Assembly (NCBI RefSeq): GCF_003112555.1
Contig: NZ_BEWB01000016.1
Coordinates: 1 to 64,000, forward strand
Origin: Streptomyces coelicoflavus
GTDB taxonomy: Bacteria > Actinomycetota > Actinomycetes > Streptomycetales > Streptomycetaceae
Length of the DNA: 64,000 nucleotides
Direction of reading: 5' to 3'
Positions 8,418 through 16,535 of this stretch are shown piece after piece (within the stretch, counting starts at the first letter, position 1; every line of letters begins with the position of its first letter). The position numbers were made by a program, and so were the translations under genes. The notes below the pieces were generated by a model. The model did no database searches. It was not told the DNA's origin and was given only the letters and a program-made list of their open reading frames with translations.

Positions 8418-9329
8418 ATGCGCGACAGCGGCAACACCCGTGATACGAACCCGCAGGTCGTCTCGGAGCCGACGCCGCCCTATCCCCATCAGAGCCAGCA
8501 GCCCCCGGGGCTGGAGCGGGACATGGACCCGGAGCCGCGCTACCGGGCCACGCGCTACCGGGCGGCCGACAAGCTCCGCGGCAAGGTCGCCCTGATCACC
8601 GGCGGGGACTCGGGCATCGGTCGCGCGGTGGCCGTCCTGTATGCCCGCGAGGGTGCCGATGTCGCAGTCGTACACCTGCCGGAGGAGCAGGCGGACGCGG
8701 AAGAGACGCGGCGCGCGGTGACGGCGGAGGGCCGGCGGTGCCTGCTCCTCGCCGGTGACCTGGCCGAGGCGCCGTTCTGCCGGGAGGTCGTCGAGCAGAC
8801 CGTGCGTGAGCTCGGCGGGCTGAACATCCTGGTGAACAACGCCGCCCACCTGAACAGTCAGCTGGACCTGTCGGAGCTGTCGTACGAGGACTGGGACCGG
8901 TCCTTCAAAGTCAACGTGTATGCGTACTACCACCTGGTACAGGCCGCGCGTCCGCACCTCAAAGCCGGTGACGCGATCATCGCCACCGCCTCGGAAGAAG
9001 CCCTCAAGGGCAGCGATACGATGATCGACTACGCGGCGGCCAAGGCAGCACTGGTCAATTTCACGAAGTCGATCGCCGCCCACCTGGCCAAGGACGGCAT
9101 CCGGGCCAACGTAGTCGCGCCCGGCCCGACCTGGACGGTACTCAACGTAGCCGACCCGAACATGCCCCAAGAGGGCCTCGCCCAGCTCGGCAGCGAGGGC
9201 CCCGCGGGCCGGGTCGCTCAGCCCGAGGAGATCGCCCCGGTGTACGTCTACCTGGCTTCCGACGCCGACTCGAGCTACACCATCGGAGAGGTCATCGCCG
9301 TCACCGGTGGGCTGACCAACACTCGTTGA
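8418..9329 (+). CDS. SDR oxidoreductase, general-stress type
   Basis: 303-aa short-chain dehydrogenase of the extended-N-terminus group represented by Bacillus YdaD/YhxC general stress proteins. The first 50 residues are Pro/Gln-rich and contain Arg-Tyr repeats. The Rossmann motif TGGDSGIG is at 61-68, NNAA at 140-143, a Ser in IIATASEE near 192, and Tyr205-x3-Lys209 (YAAAK) completes the catalytic set. NAD(P)-dependent alcohol or sugar dehydrogenation is expected; the natural substrate is unknown. ATG 8418 follows an aggaggat ribosome site. A hairpin at 9347-9373 ends the transcript. Confidence 0.87.
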   Translation: MRDSGNTRDTNPQVVSEPTPPYPHQSQQPPGLERDMDPEPRYRATRYRAADKLRGKVALITGGDSGIGRAVAVLYAREGADVAVVHLPEEQADAEETRRAVTAEGRRCLLLAGDLAEAPFCREVVEQTVRELGGLNILVNNAAHLNSQLDLSELSYEDWDRSFKVNVYAYYHLVQAARPHLKAGDAIIATASEEALKGSDTMIDYAAAKAALVNFTKSIAAHLAKDGIRANVVAPGPTWTVLNVADPNMPQEGLAQLGSEGPAGRVAQPEEIAPVYVYLASDADSSYTIGEVIAVTGGLTNTR

Positions 9330-9346
9330 CCCCGGCCGCCCGCGAA

Positions 9347-9373
9347 ACGCCCCTGGTCGCCGAACAGGGGCGT
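9347..9373. terminator. Hairpin terminator after SDR gene
   Basis: Complementary 9-base arms (ACGCCCCTG at 9347-9355, CAGGGGCGT at 9365-9373) with a 9-base loop lie just after the SDR stop and before the convergent lipoprotein gene, so the hairpin could serve both. Confidence 0.6.
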
Positions 9374-9464
9374 CGGCCGGGCCGGGCCAGCCTTCGGGGC
9401 GGAGCACGCCGCGTTCGTACGCCTGGGCCGGCCACTGGGGGAGTCGTGCCCCGGCTGGCGGGGC

Positions 9465-9998
9465 TCACCAGTCGAAGGTGGCCTGCGGCTCGACGGTGCA
9501 GTGAGTGGTCTTGTCCACGTGTCCGGTACCGGCGACGCCGAGGCGGACGGTGGCTGTGTCCTTCGCCGTGACGGGCTCCTGTGCACCGGCCTCGGCCACG
9601 GTGCGGCCGGCCGAGTCCTGGAGGCTGACGGTGACGGAGAAGACGCCGTCGCGTGCGTTGGGGTTGTGCACCTGGAGAGTCACGAAGGGGTCGTCCATGG
9701 TCGCGCAGCGCGTGAGTACGGCGGTGCCATCCTTCATCGGCGGGGCGCTGGAGCGGGAGGGAGACGCTGCGGTGGCTGTGGGACTGGCGTCGTGGGCAGG
9801 CCGCGAGTCGTCGGTGCCGCTGCCGCCCGCCCTCGTCGCCGACGAACGGTCGTCCTCGCCGGAGGCGCTGCAATTGCTTGCGGCATCGCCGTTTCGGTCG
9901 CACCCGGCCTTGTCCTGGCCGAGGGAACACCCGCTCAATACGGGCACGATCACCATGGCTGCCACTACGGCCCTGTGGGCCCACCCCCGCATGTACAT
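9465..9998 (-). CDS. Putative lipoprotein, unknown function
   Basis: 177-aa lipoprotein. Residues 1-23 form a signal (MYMRGWAHRAVVAAMVIVP) ending in lipobox LSGC with Cys24. A low-complexity Ser/Asp/Thr-rich linker covers residues 25-85. A C-terminal beta-rich domain with motifs FVTLQVHNPNARDGVFSVTV and TVRLGVAG looks like an immunoglobulin-like or FxLYD-type fold that might sit in the cell wall. The ATG at 9998 starts directly at the signal; another ATG two codons later is equally possible. It converges with the SDR gene and has no recognisable operon partner. Confidence 0.7.
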   Translation of the reverse strand: MYMRGWAHRAVVAAMVIVPVLSGCSLGQDKAGCDRNGDAASNCSASGEDDRSSATRAGGSGTDDSRPAHDASPTATAASPSRSSAPPMKDGTAVLTRCATMDDPFVTLQVHNPNARDGVFSVTVSLQDSAGRTVAEAGAQEPVTAKDTATVRLGVAGTGHVDKTTHCTVEPQATFDW

Positions 9999-10172
9999 GG
10001 CGCAAGGGTAACCGTCGCGGTCGGCCCGAGCCCGCGGCCGTCCTTGGACCGGTCGGGCCGGCACGACTGCGCGGTCAGCGAGACGTCACGCGGCGGCGGC
10101 GCCCGCTGGAGGATCCGCGTCGCGGGCCGCTCGCCTCGAGCGGCGCTGTTCGACGTCGAGGCCCCGCCAGGG

Positions 10173-10457
10173 TCACGGCGTCCAGCGATGGCGAGCGCGG
10201 GTCATGTCCACTCGCGTTCCGCGCATCGGCGTTCCCTCGTCCCGCAGAAGGACCGGCGCCCGCCCGCCGTGGCAGGAGGGCGGCGTCCCGTCCGCGTACA
10301 CGACACGCCACCACGGCACGTTCTCGTCGAGCAGACTCATGGCCCGCCCCACTTGGCGCGCACCCACACCGACCCGTTCGCCGACGTCCCCGTAGGAGGC
10401 CACCGCACCCGCGGGGATCGAGCGCACCGCTTCCCGGACGTCGTCGACGAAAGTCAC
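10173..10457 (-). CDS. MGMT family alkyltransferase-like protein (ATL)
   Basis: 94-aa protein equal to the C-terminal DNA-binding domain of O6-methylguanine-DNA methyltransferase. The helix-turn-helix segment SYGDVGERVG is at 21-30 and the Arg finger region VGRAMS is near 37. The active-site motif PCHRV is replaced by PWWRVV at 48-53, so the acceptor Cys is missing. Such proteins cannot transfer the alkyl group; ATLs bind O6-alkylguanine and pass the lesion to nucleotide excision repair. Its GTG start overlaps the stop of the DUF488 gene (GTGA), showing translational coupling in the 11213-10173 operon. Confidence 0.85.
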   Translation of the reverse strand: MTFVDDVREAVRSIPAGAVASYGDVGERVGVGARQVGRAMSLLDENVPWWRVVYADGTPPSCHGGRAPVLLRDEGTPMRGTRVDMTRARHRWTP

Positions 10458-10996
10458 GGCTCCTCCGAGTCCGAGTCCGGGGCGGGGTAGACGAGGTGGC
10501 CGTCGCGGACCCGTGCGTGCTCGTTCAGGACCGCCGGCCTCGTGGCCGTCCGCGACATGATGTGCACGACCTCCACGCCGGCGACCAGCAACGCGTCGGT
10601 GATCAGCCGACGGTGGCACCGCCACGGCACCGCCTCGCTGCACATGATCGCAGGCCGCTCTTGGCGCGCCAGTCCGATCAACTGGTCCAGGCCTTCCGCG
10701 AATTCGTCTCCCGCCATGTAATCGGCGTAGTCGCGGAACGCCTTCACCCGCCACGCGCCGTTCTCGCTGGGGACCCCCTTGGGGGTGTGCCGCCGGCCGC
10801 CGAGCCGAGCGATCCAGCGGTACTCGATGTCGGACGGCAAATGCTCCACGACAGCGGACCGGTTCCATTGGGGATGTTTTCTCGACGAGGGGTAGGAGCG
10901 CACATCCACCAGGCAGGTGATGTCATGGCCGCGCAGCATCTCCAGCACCTCGTCGAATCCACGCGTCGAATGCCCGAGCGTGTGGACCAGGCTCAC
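10454..10996 (-). CDS. DUF488 family protein
   Basis: 180-aa member of DUF488, a widespread uncharacterised family. The N-terminal TLGHSTRGFDEVLEML, the LVDVRSYPSSR segment at about 29-39, the RHTPKGVP loop and the C-terminal MCSEAVPWRCHRRLI (conserved Cys-x6-Cys-His-Arg) are all present, so the protein is complete. It is the middle gene of the operon: 7 bases after the HVA1 gene and overlapping the ATL gene by 4 bases. The conserved Cys/His set suggests metal binding or catalysis, but no reaction is known. The neighbouring ATL suggests a link to DNA damage or stress. Confidence 0.88.
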   Translation of the reverse strand: MSLVHTLGHSTRGFDEVLEMLRGHDITCLVDVRSYPSSRKHPQWNRSAVVEHLPSDIEYRWIARLGGRRHTPKGVPSENGAWRVKAFRDYADYMAGDEFAEGLDQLIGLARQERPAIMCSEAVPWRCHRRLITDALLVAGVEVVHIMSRTATRPAVLNEHARVRDGHLVYPAPDSDSEEP

Positions 10997-11003
10997 AGCG
11001 CCC

Positions 11004-11213
11004 CTACGCCTTCTTCAGTGCTCCACCCTTGTGCATGGCGACATGGTCGGTCTTGTCGCTCTTGATTTCGTATTGCGGGTCGTCCGCCGAGCAGTGGCGC
11101 GTACGGCCCTTGAATTCCACATCACGGGTGTGCTTCTTGACGATGACGCCTTCGACGTGTCCGGCCTCGGAGTTCCAGCGCACGTGGTCTCCCACGGAAA
11201 AGTCGCCCGCCAT
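11004..11213 (-). CDS. HVA1-type Tudor domain small protein
   Basis: 69-aa protein matching the hypervirulence-associated Tudor-like family (HVA1, formerly DUF2945). The start MAGDFSVGDHVRWNSEAG and the block GHVEGVIVKKHTRDVEFKG form the small beta-barrel. The C-terminus, EIKSDKTDHVAMHKGGALKK, is also typical. ATG 11213 is preceded by GGAGAG at good spacing. It is the first gene of the operon with DUF488 and the alkyltransferase-like protein. Tudor-like barrels bind proteins or nucleic acids; the bacterial role is unknown. Confidence 0.85.
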   Translation of the reverse strand: MAGDFSVGDHVRWNSEAGHVEGVIVKKHTRDVEFKGRTRHCSADDPQYEIKSDKTDHVAMHKGGALKKA

Positions 11214-11401
11214 GTGAAGTCTCTCCGTTCCGCTTCGTCCGACGAGATGCGCAGGGCTCGGCATCTCGAATTCGATACGCCCTCCAGCGTCTCACGTGGC
11301 CAGGAGGCAAGCTATCCGGTGCACCGGTCGTGCAGTCGGATGCTAGGCTGCGCAGCGGTGTGATGATCATTCGGCTTACGGAGATCCGAGGAGGTGTGTT
11401 G

Positions 11402-11470
11402 ATGACTGTCGTGGAAACGCCCGCTGCGCGCGGCGCCCGAGTCGTCCTCACCTCCCAGGCCTCGTCCTGA
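11402..11470 (+). CDS. 22-codon reading frame with strong ribosome site
   Basis: ATG 11402 to TGA 11468-11470 encodes MTVVETPAARGARVVLTSQ plus three residues. A near-perfect ribosome site (GAGGAGG) lies about 7 bases before the start, in a 435-base stretch with no other gene. It ends about 180 bases before the methyltransferase gene on the same strand. It could be a leader peptide, a small protein, or the surviving start of a deleted gene. I do not recognise the peptide. Confidence 0.4.
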   Translation: MTVVETPAARGARVVLTSQASS

Positions 11471-11647
11471 CCTCTGCCTGCCTCCCTCCCGCGTAGGAGC
11501 GGATTCGGCACGCCTGTCGTCCGACGGGGCCCCGATCCAAGGGTCTCCACGTTGTCCCGTCAACCCGAGCCACACCCACCCGCTCTCACCTCTCCCGCAC
11601 ACGTTCCGACTCCGGCCGACCGCGGCCTGACGGAAAGGAACCCGGTC

Positions 11648-12394
11648 ATGGACCTTCCCCGCATCTTCACCATCCGCGAGAGCGGCCACCGCATCCACAA
11701 CCCGCTGACCCCGGCGAAACTCGCCGCGCTGGGAGAGTCGCTCCACCTCGCCCCCGGGACCCGGGTGCTCGATCTGGCCAGCGGATCCGGCGAGATGCTG
11801 TGCACCTGGGCCCGCGACCACGGAGTCACGGGCAGCGGGGTGGACATCAGCACGGTCTTCACCGAGCGGGCCCGGGCCCGTGCCGACGAACTCGGTGTCG
11901 CCGACCGGGTCCGGTTCATCCACGGAGACGCCTCGAGCCATGTGGCGGACCAGCCCGTCGACCTGGCCGCCTGTGTGGGCGCCACCTGGATCGGGAACGG
12001 CGTCGCCGGAACGGCCGAACTGCTCGATCGCAGTCTCCGCCCCGGTGGCCTGATGGTGATCGGCGAGCCCTACTGGCGGCGGACCCCACTGGACGAGGAG
12101 ACCGCCACCGCCTGCCACGCCACCTCCGTCGCCGACTTCCTGGAACTTCCGGACCTGATCGGGCAGTTCCAGGGCCTCGGCTACGACGTCGTGGAAATGA
12201 CGCTGGCCGACCAGGAGAGCTGGGACCGCTATGCCGCGGCCCAGTGGCTCACCATGCGCCGATGGCTCGACCGGAATCCGGACGACGAACTGGCCGACGA
12301 GGTACGGAAGGCCCTCGACACCGAGCCCGTCCGCTACGCGCGCGGCACGCGTGAGTATCTCGGCTGGGGAGTCTTCGCCCTGATGAAGCGCTGA
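11648..12394 (+). CDS. Class I SAM-dependent methyltransferase
   Basis: 248-aa methyltransferase. Motif I is VLDLASGSGEML at about residues 41-52, the acidic residue at the end of strand 2 is in GVDIST near 64, and motif II is in RVRFIHGDASS. The substrate-side loop WIGNGVAGTAELLDRSLRPGG follows, with a C-terminal helix bundle and EYLGWGVFALMKR end. It is similar to small-molecule methyltransferases annotated as cyclopropane/UbiE-like, but the substrate cannot be named. ATG 11648 follows ggaaagg. It is single, preceded by the 22-codon frame and followed by a 12-bp hairpin. Confidence 0.82.
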   Translation: MDLPRIFTIRESGHRIHNPLTPAKLAALGESLHLAPGTRVLDLASGSGEMLCTWARDHGVTGSGVDISTVFTERARARADELGVADRVRFIHGDASSHVADQPVDLAACVGATWIGNGVAGTAELLDRSLRPGGLMVIGEPYWRRTPLDEETATACHATSVADFLELPDLIGQFQGLGYDVVEMTLADQESWDRYAAAQWLTMRRWLDRNPDDELADEVRKALDTEPVRYARGTREYLGWGVFALMKR

Positions 12395-12403
12395 CCCTGG
12401 CGT

Positions 12404-12447
12404 CCCGTGCGCGGCCCGGACGCCACACCGCCCGAGCCGCGCACGGG
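12404..12447. terminator. Hairpin terminator after methyltransferase
   Basis: CCCGTGCGCGGC at 12404-12415 is perfectly complementary to 12436-12447, with a 20-base loop. It lies 10 bases after the methyltransferase stop. Confidence 0.6.
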
Positions 12448-12581
12448 TCCGCTCCGGATCCGTCGTCACCATGGCAGCATCGGTGCTTCACGCGGAGTCA
12501 TTGTTACGAATCCACATGTAATAATCGGCGACGGCAGCCGCCGTGGCAGACGGCCCCGGCCGGGACGAAGAGGGATCACAC

Positions 12582-13280
12582 ATGGCACCCGCCGCAGACG
12601 TGTACATCCAGGCGACCGACACCGACCCGGACATCCAGGCCCAGGCGGTCGTCGAGGAAGCCCACCGGAAGGTTCTGGAAGCGCTGGCCGCGCTGACCGG
12701 GTCCGAGCCCGCTGCCGAGACCGGCACCGGGTTCGCCGTACAGCTGCGCGACCTCCTGACCGCCACCGACCAGACCCTGTACGCCGCCGCGTCCGGTGCC
12801 GCCGAGACCCGGCTGCTGGTCCGGGCGCTCCGTGCCGCGGCCGACACGATCGGCCGGCACGCCGACTCCCTGACCGCCGCGACTGACGGGGGTGAACACG
12901 CTGGCACGGTCCGCGTCCTCGAAGGGATGCTCACGGTCCATGTCGGCATGGAGCGTGCCGTGCTGCTGCCCGCCCTGGCGGCACTGCCCGGAGTGGACCT
13001 GTCCGCACTCGTCGGCGACTTCACCACCGTCCTGGAGGGCGGCCGGCTGGAGGATCCGGAGATCGTCGACGTCCGCGAGATCCCGCACGGCCAACGCCAC
13101 CCGCGCATCTTCACCCGCTTCGCCCGCCTGGCGGCCGAAGAGAGCTTCGTCCTGGTCAACAATCACGATCCCAAGCCGCTGCGCCGCGAATTCGAGGCCA
13201 CCCACCCCGGCCGTTTCACCTGGGAGTACGTCGAGTCCGGGCCCGAGCGGTGGCAGGTGCGCATCACACGGGTGGGGTAG
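12582..13280 (+). CDS. DUF2249 protein with hemerythrin-like N-terminal half
   Basis: 232-aa two-part protein. Residues about 1-150 are all-helical with scattered His (EEAHRKVLEAL, GRHADSL, LTVHVGMERAVLLPAL), compatible with a hemerythrin-type four-helix fold, though the full set of ligands is not evident. Residues about 160-232 are a clear DUF2249 domain: VDVREIPHGQRHPRIF, LVNNHDPKPLRREFE and RFTWEYVESGPERWQVRI. DUF2249 occurs with nitrite/NO metabolism and redox proteins. ATG 12582 is preceded by a weak agggat site. The adjacent downstream gene is a cysteine-containing regulator, suggesting a redox or NO response. Confidence 0.75.
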   Translation: MAPAADVYIQATDTDPDIQAQAVVEEAHRKVLEALAALTGSEPAAETGTGFAVQLRDLLTATDQTLYAAASGAAETRLLVRALRAAADTIGRHADSLTAATDGGEHAGTVRVLEGMLTVHVGMERAVLLPALAALPGVDLSALVGDFTTVLEGGRLEDPEIVDVREIPHGQRHPRIFTRFARLAAEESFVLVNNHDPKPLRREFEATHPGRFTWEYVESGPERWQVRITRVG

Positions 13281-13331
13281 GCGGCAGGTTTCTCCTCGTT
13301 GCTACGGTCCGCGCTGGGTAAAATCGGCGAA

Positions 13332-14042
13332 ATGAGCGAACGGACGCTGCACGATCCGACCGGCCCTCCCGTCGTGGGGGAGAGCCGCGCCCATGTACTC
13401 GACGTGCTGCGTGCCGCACCCGACGCGGTCGGTGTACGGGAGATCGCCGAGCAGACCGGCCTGCACTCCAACACGGTCCGTTTCCACCTCGACACTCTCG
13501 TCAAGGACGGGTTCGCCGAGCGCGCCACCGAGGGGAGCGGCCGCCCCGGCAGGCCCCGCGTCGTCTACCGCGCCGTCGCCTGCTCCCCGGTACGGGAAGG
13601 CCACCGCAGCTACCAGCTGCTCGCCCGGATGCTCACCGGCCTCGTCACCGAGGCCCTGGCACAGCCGGCCCGGGCCGCCGTCGGCGCGGGGGAGGCGTGG
13701 GGCCGCTACCTCGTCGACACCCCCTCGCCCGCCCGGCGCATCGACACCGAGGAGGCCGTCCGCCGGCTGACCCGGGTCCTCACGGACGTCGGCTTCGCCC
13801 CCGACCCCGTCCAGGACCTTCCGAACCCGGTCGTCCCGCTGCGCCACTGCCCGTTCCGGGAGGTCGCCGAAGAGCACCGCGACACGGTGTGTTCGCTGCA
13901 CCTGGGCCTCATGCGCGGCGCCCTGAAGGAAGTACGCGCCCCGCTCCGCGTCGAACGCCTCGACCCCTTCGTCGAGCCGTCCCTGTGCCTGGCCCATCTC
14001 GCACCCGCGGAAGAGCACCGGACACCGGACCAGGCTGCCTGA
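13332..14042 (+). CDS. HTH regulator with C-terminal Cys cluster (SufR-like)
   Basis: 236-aa transcriptional regulator. The winged helix at about residues 20-85 reads VLDVLRAAPDAVGVREIAEQ, SNTVRFHLDTLV and GRPRVVYRA, the ArsR/DeoR-like form found in SufR-type regulators. The C-terminal half holds Cys173 (RHCPFREVAEE), Cys187 (DTVCSLHLGLM) and Cys219 (SLCLAHL), a spacing similar to iron-sulfur-binding members of this group. It probably senses iron-sulfur status, NO or oxidants. It follows the DUF2249 gene on the same strand with a 51-base gap, so the two may be co-transcribed or the regulator may control the pair. Cluster binding is inferred. Confidence 0.8.
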   Translation: MSERTLHDPTGPPVVGESRAHVLDVLRAAPDAVGVREIAEQTGLHSNTVRFHLDTLVKDGFAERATEGSGRPGRPRVVYRAVACSPVREGHRSYQLLARMLTGLVTEALAQPARAAVGAGEAWGRYLVDTPSPARRIDTEEAVRRLTRVLTDVGFAPDPVQDLPNPVVPLRHCPFREVAEEHRDTVCSLHLGLMRGALKEVRAPLRVERLDPFVEPSLCLAHLAPAEEHRTPDQAA

Positions 14043-14105
14043 GCGCCCACCCGGGGACCGCGACCAGTACGGACGACTCCGTGGCACCGCGAGCGGGCCG
14101 CGTGG

Positions 14106-15308
14106 TCAGGCGGGCGGGTACGTGGGGTCGGGAAGGTGGTCGATGTTGCCGTGCCACTGGCAGAGCAGGACGGTGGCGTCGTCGTCGAGCTTGCCGTCGT
14201 GGTAGTCCAGGACAGCGCGGATGAGCCGGCGCAGCGTCTCGGGCACGGGCAGGCCGTCGCTCTGGTGGCGGATGACGAAGTCGACGAAGCGTTCCCGTCC
14301 GAACTCCTGGCCGTCGGCGTCGCGTGCCTCCGTGATGCCGTCGGTGTACAGCAGAACCCGGTCACCCGGTTCCAGCTGGACGTCGCACACGCTGGCCGGG
14401 AGACCGAGGTCGGTGCCCAGGGGGTGCGAGGGCGAACACGGCAGGTCCGACGTCCAGCGGCCGCCGCGGACCAGGACCGGCGGGTGGTGGCCGCAGTTGA
14501 CCCAGGTCAGTACCCCCGTGGTCATGTCGAGTTCGGCCAGGATCGCGGTGGCGTAGCGGGTGTGGGCGTAGTGAGTGATGAGCAACCGCTCGATGACCGC
14601 GCAGATTTCGGGCAGGGCGGCGTCCTGGCGCCGTTGGTTGCGGAAGGCGGCCATGGCCAGGTTGGCCGTCAGGCCGGCGCCGGTGTCGTGGCCCATGGCG
14701 TCCAGGATCGCCAGGTAGGTGACATCGCCGGCGACGCCGTAGTCGAAGGCGTCCCCTGCGGCGGCGTAGGCGGGTTCCATGGCCGCGGCGAGGGTGACCC
14801 GGTCGTTGGAGAAGGTCCGGGGCGGCATGACGGGCCACTGCATCTCCGCGGACACGGTCATCCGCGTGGTCCGGATCAGCCGGGCGAAGGCGTCGCTGTT
14901 GGTGCGCTTGCTCGCCAGGAGCAGCGCCACCAGTGAGGCCAGGTCCAAGGCCGCGTCGAGGACCGCGTCGTCGTCGTGGTCGGTGTCCACGCGCAGCACT
15001 CCCAGGCGCTCGGCGCCGTCCAGCAGGGGGAGCCAGTGCCGGAGACGCCCCTGCTCCACGGCACGGACCGTGATCGGCCGGGACTCGGTGTACGCGCTCC
15101 CGGCCACGGTGGCCATGATCCGCAGCTGCTGTCCCTCCCGGCCCGCGTCGGGACCGTTCCCGGTGACCTCCCGCAGCACGTCTCCCTGGAGATCGCTCAC
15201 GAAGATCCTCGCTCGGTGCAGGCCGACGGTCTCGGCGTGCCGGGCTACCAGGAGGGGCATCTGTTCGAAGGTGGCCAGATGGCCCGCACGCAGAAGTGAG
15301 CGTTGCAT
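14106..15308 (-). CDS. SpoIIE-type PP2C phosphatase with GAF-like domain
   Basis: 400-aa PP2C serine phosphatase of the RsbU/SpoIIE group, which dephosphorylates anti-anti-sigma factors. Residues about 10-150 form a GAF-like sensor region (RIFVSDLQGDVLREVTG, LGVLRVDTD). The C-terminal phosphatase has metal-binding motifs GDAFDYGV and LAILDAMGHDTGAGL, then LLYTDGITEARD and LDDDATVLL. ATG 15308 (MQRSLLRAGHL) is the most likely start because it begins at the first conserved helix; the frame is open further upstream without a convincing ribosome site. No anti-sigma or STAS gene is adjacent, as is common for the many Streptomyces paralogues. Confidence 0.82.
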   Translation of the reverse strand: MQRSLLRAGHLATFEQMPLLVARHAETVGLHRARIFVSDLQGDVLREVTGNGPDAGREGQQLRIMATVAGSAYTESRPITVRAVEQGRLRHWLPLLDGAERLGVLRVDTDHDDDAVLDAALDLASLVALLLASKRTNSDAFARLIRTTRMTVSAEMQWPVMPPRTFSNDRVTLAAAMEPAYAAAGDAFDYGVAGDVTYLAILDAMGHDTGAGLTANLAMAAFRNQRRQDAALPEICAVIERLLITHYAHTRYATAILAELDMTTGVLTWVNCGHHPPVLVRGGRWTSDLPCSPSHPLGTDLGLPASVCDVQLEPGDRVLLYTDGITEARDADGQEFGRERFVDFVIRHQSDGLPVPETLRRLIRAVLDYHDGKLDDDATVLLCQWHGNIDHLPDPTYPPA

Positions 15309-15494
15309 TCGCGCCGTCGGCTGGGAAACCAAGGCGACACCCCAGGGGGAAGGGGACAGCCCGCGTCCGTCCACCCGCCGCCTCCCGCAGGGACGAGAGA
15401 CCGCACGCTTGTTGCCGGACAGACGAAAACGAGGAGCCCGAGCGGCCATTACATCTCCCAGGGTACGGATCGTAGGTCCCGGAGGGCCGATGAC

Positions 15495-15840
15495 GACGTA
15501 CGCGACGCCCAGGTCGCCGCCGTGGCGCTGCTCGTCGGCCACGGCGTCACGGCGGCCGTCCGGGTGTCGGCCGGCACCAACGCGCTGATCTCACTCGCCC
15601 ACCTTGGCCGGCCACGGCTGGACGGGACCGGACCATCTCCAGTTGCCGGTGTCCGTGGTGGGTGATCGTGCTGCTGGGATACGAGAACCTGCGCGGGGTG
15701 CGCGAAGCCGGCCGGGTGTTCGCGCTGCCCGCCCTTGTCTTCATCACCTCGACGGGCCCGGTCCTCCTCGTCGCGGCGGTGCGCGGACTGACGGGCGAAC
15801 TGCCGTACGCCGACCTCGATGCCCCGGGTGCGGCGCCGCT
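15495..15840 (+). pseudogene. Remnant of an APC-type amino acid permease
   Basis: Segment resembling the middle of an amino acid/polyamine permease. VAAVALLVGHGVTAAVRVSA with GTNALISL in one frame is followed, after a frame change near 15650, by VIVLLGYENLRGVREAGRVF and ALPALVFITSTGPVLLVAAV. ENLRGVREAG is a well-known signature between helices of the APC superfamily. The beginning and end of the transporter are absent, so only about 110 codons remain. No start or ribosome site was found. It lies between the phosphatase and a hypothetical gene. Confidence 0.6.
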
Positions 15841-15881
15841 CGGCCGAAGCGGCCCATCGGACAGGTTGTTAGGGTGCCGAC

Positions 15882-16490
15882 ATGCTTCCGTACCCTCCCG
15901 GGGCGTCGCTTGCCGCCGGGCGGCGGGAATGGCGGCAGGCGCTGGTCACCCTGGGCTGCCAGTTGGCCGCTGTGGGGCCCCGGCGGCACGAGGACTGGCT
16001 GGTGGACGCCGCTGCGGTGCTCCAGTTCCGCACCCGCGATCCGCGCGGCTGGCTGCCCGACGCCCACACCGAATGGCCCGAGCGCACCAGGCACTCCCCG
16101 TACTACCCCTTCGACCGGCTGGACCCGCATCACCTCGACCATCATCTGGAACTGCTGACCCACGAGGCCGCGGTGGAACTGACCGCGCTGCACTGGACCG
16201 CCACGCCCTACGGCGGTGCCGAACCGCCCGGCGCGTGCGACCCGGTGCGACGGCGCCGGCTGTGGTCGGCGGCCGGCACCCTGCTGGCGCGGTTCGGCCC
16301 GGACGCGGACTACGCCACCAACGCCGAGGACCTCAGCGGTGGCACGGACCCTCACTGGTACCGCGACGGCTTCTCCCTCTCGTGCTTCGCGGGGGTCGAC
16401 GCCCAGCGGGACGGTCTCATCACGGATTTCGGCGTCCTGGCGGCCTCGGACACGGAGGTCGGTGCGTTCTGGAACTTCTTCGTCGACTGA
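15882..16490 (+). CDS. Hypothetical protein, 202 aa
   Basis: Soluble 202-aa protein that I do not recognise. It is rich in Trp, His and Asp (REEWRQ-like helix near 15, HLDHHLELLTHEAAVELTAL near 85, DFGVLAASDTEVGAFWNFFVD at the end), without signal peptide, membrane segment or known catalytic motif. Composition and codon use match its neighbours, so it is probably a real gene. ATG 15882 starts directly before the first predicted strand. It is single: the permease remnant precedes it and a convergent amidase follows with only 45 bases between. Confidence 0.6.
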   Translation: MLPYPPGASLAAGRREWRQALVTLGCQLAAVGPRRHEDWLVDAAAVLQFRTRDPRGWLPDAHTEWPERTRHSPYYPFDRLDPHHLDHHLELLTHEAAVELTALHWTATPYGGAEPPGACDPVRRRRLWSAAGTLLARFGPDADYATNAEDLSGGTDPHWYRDGFSLSCFAGVDAQRDGLITDFGVLAASDTEVGAFWNFFVD

Positions 16491-16535
16491 CCCGGGCGTG
16501 CCCGCCGGGCAGCGGACCGAGGGTGCCGGCGCGGC

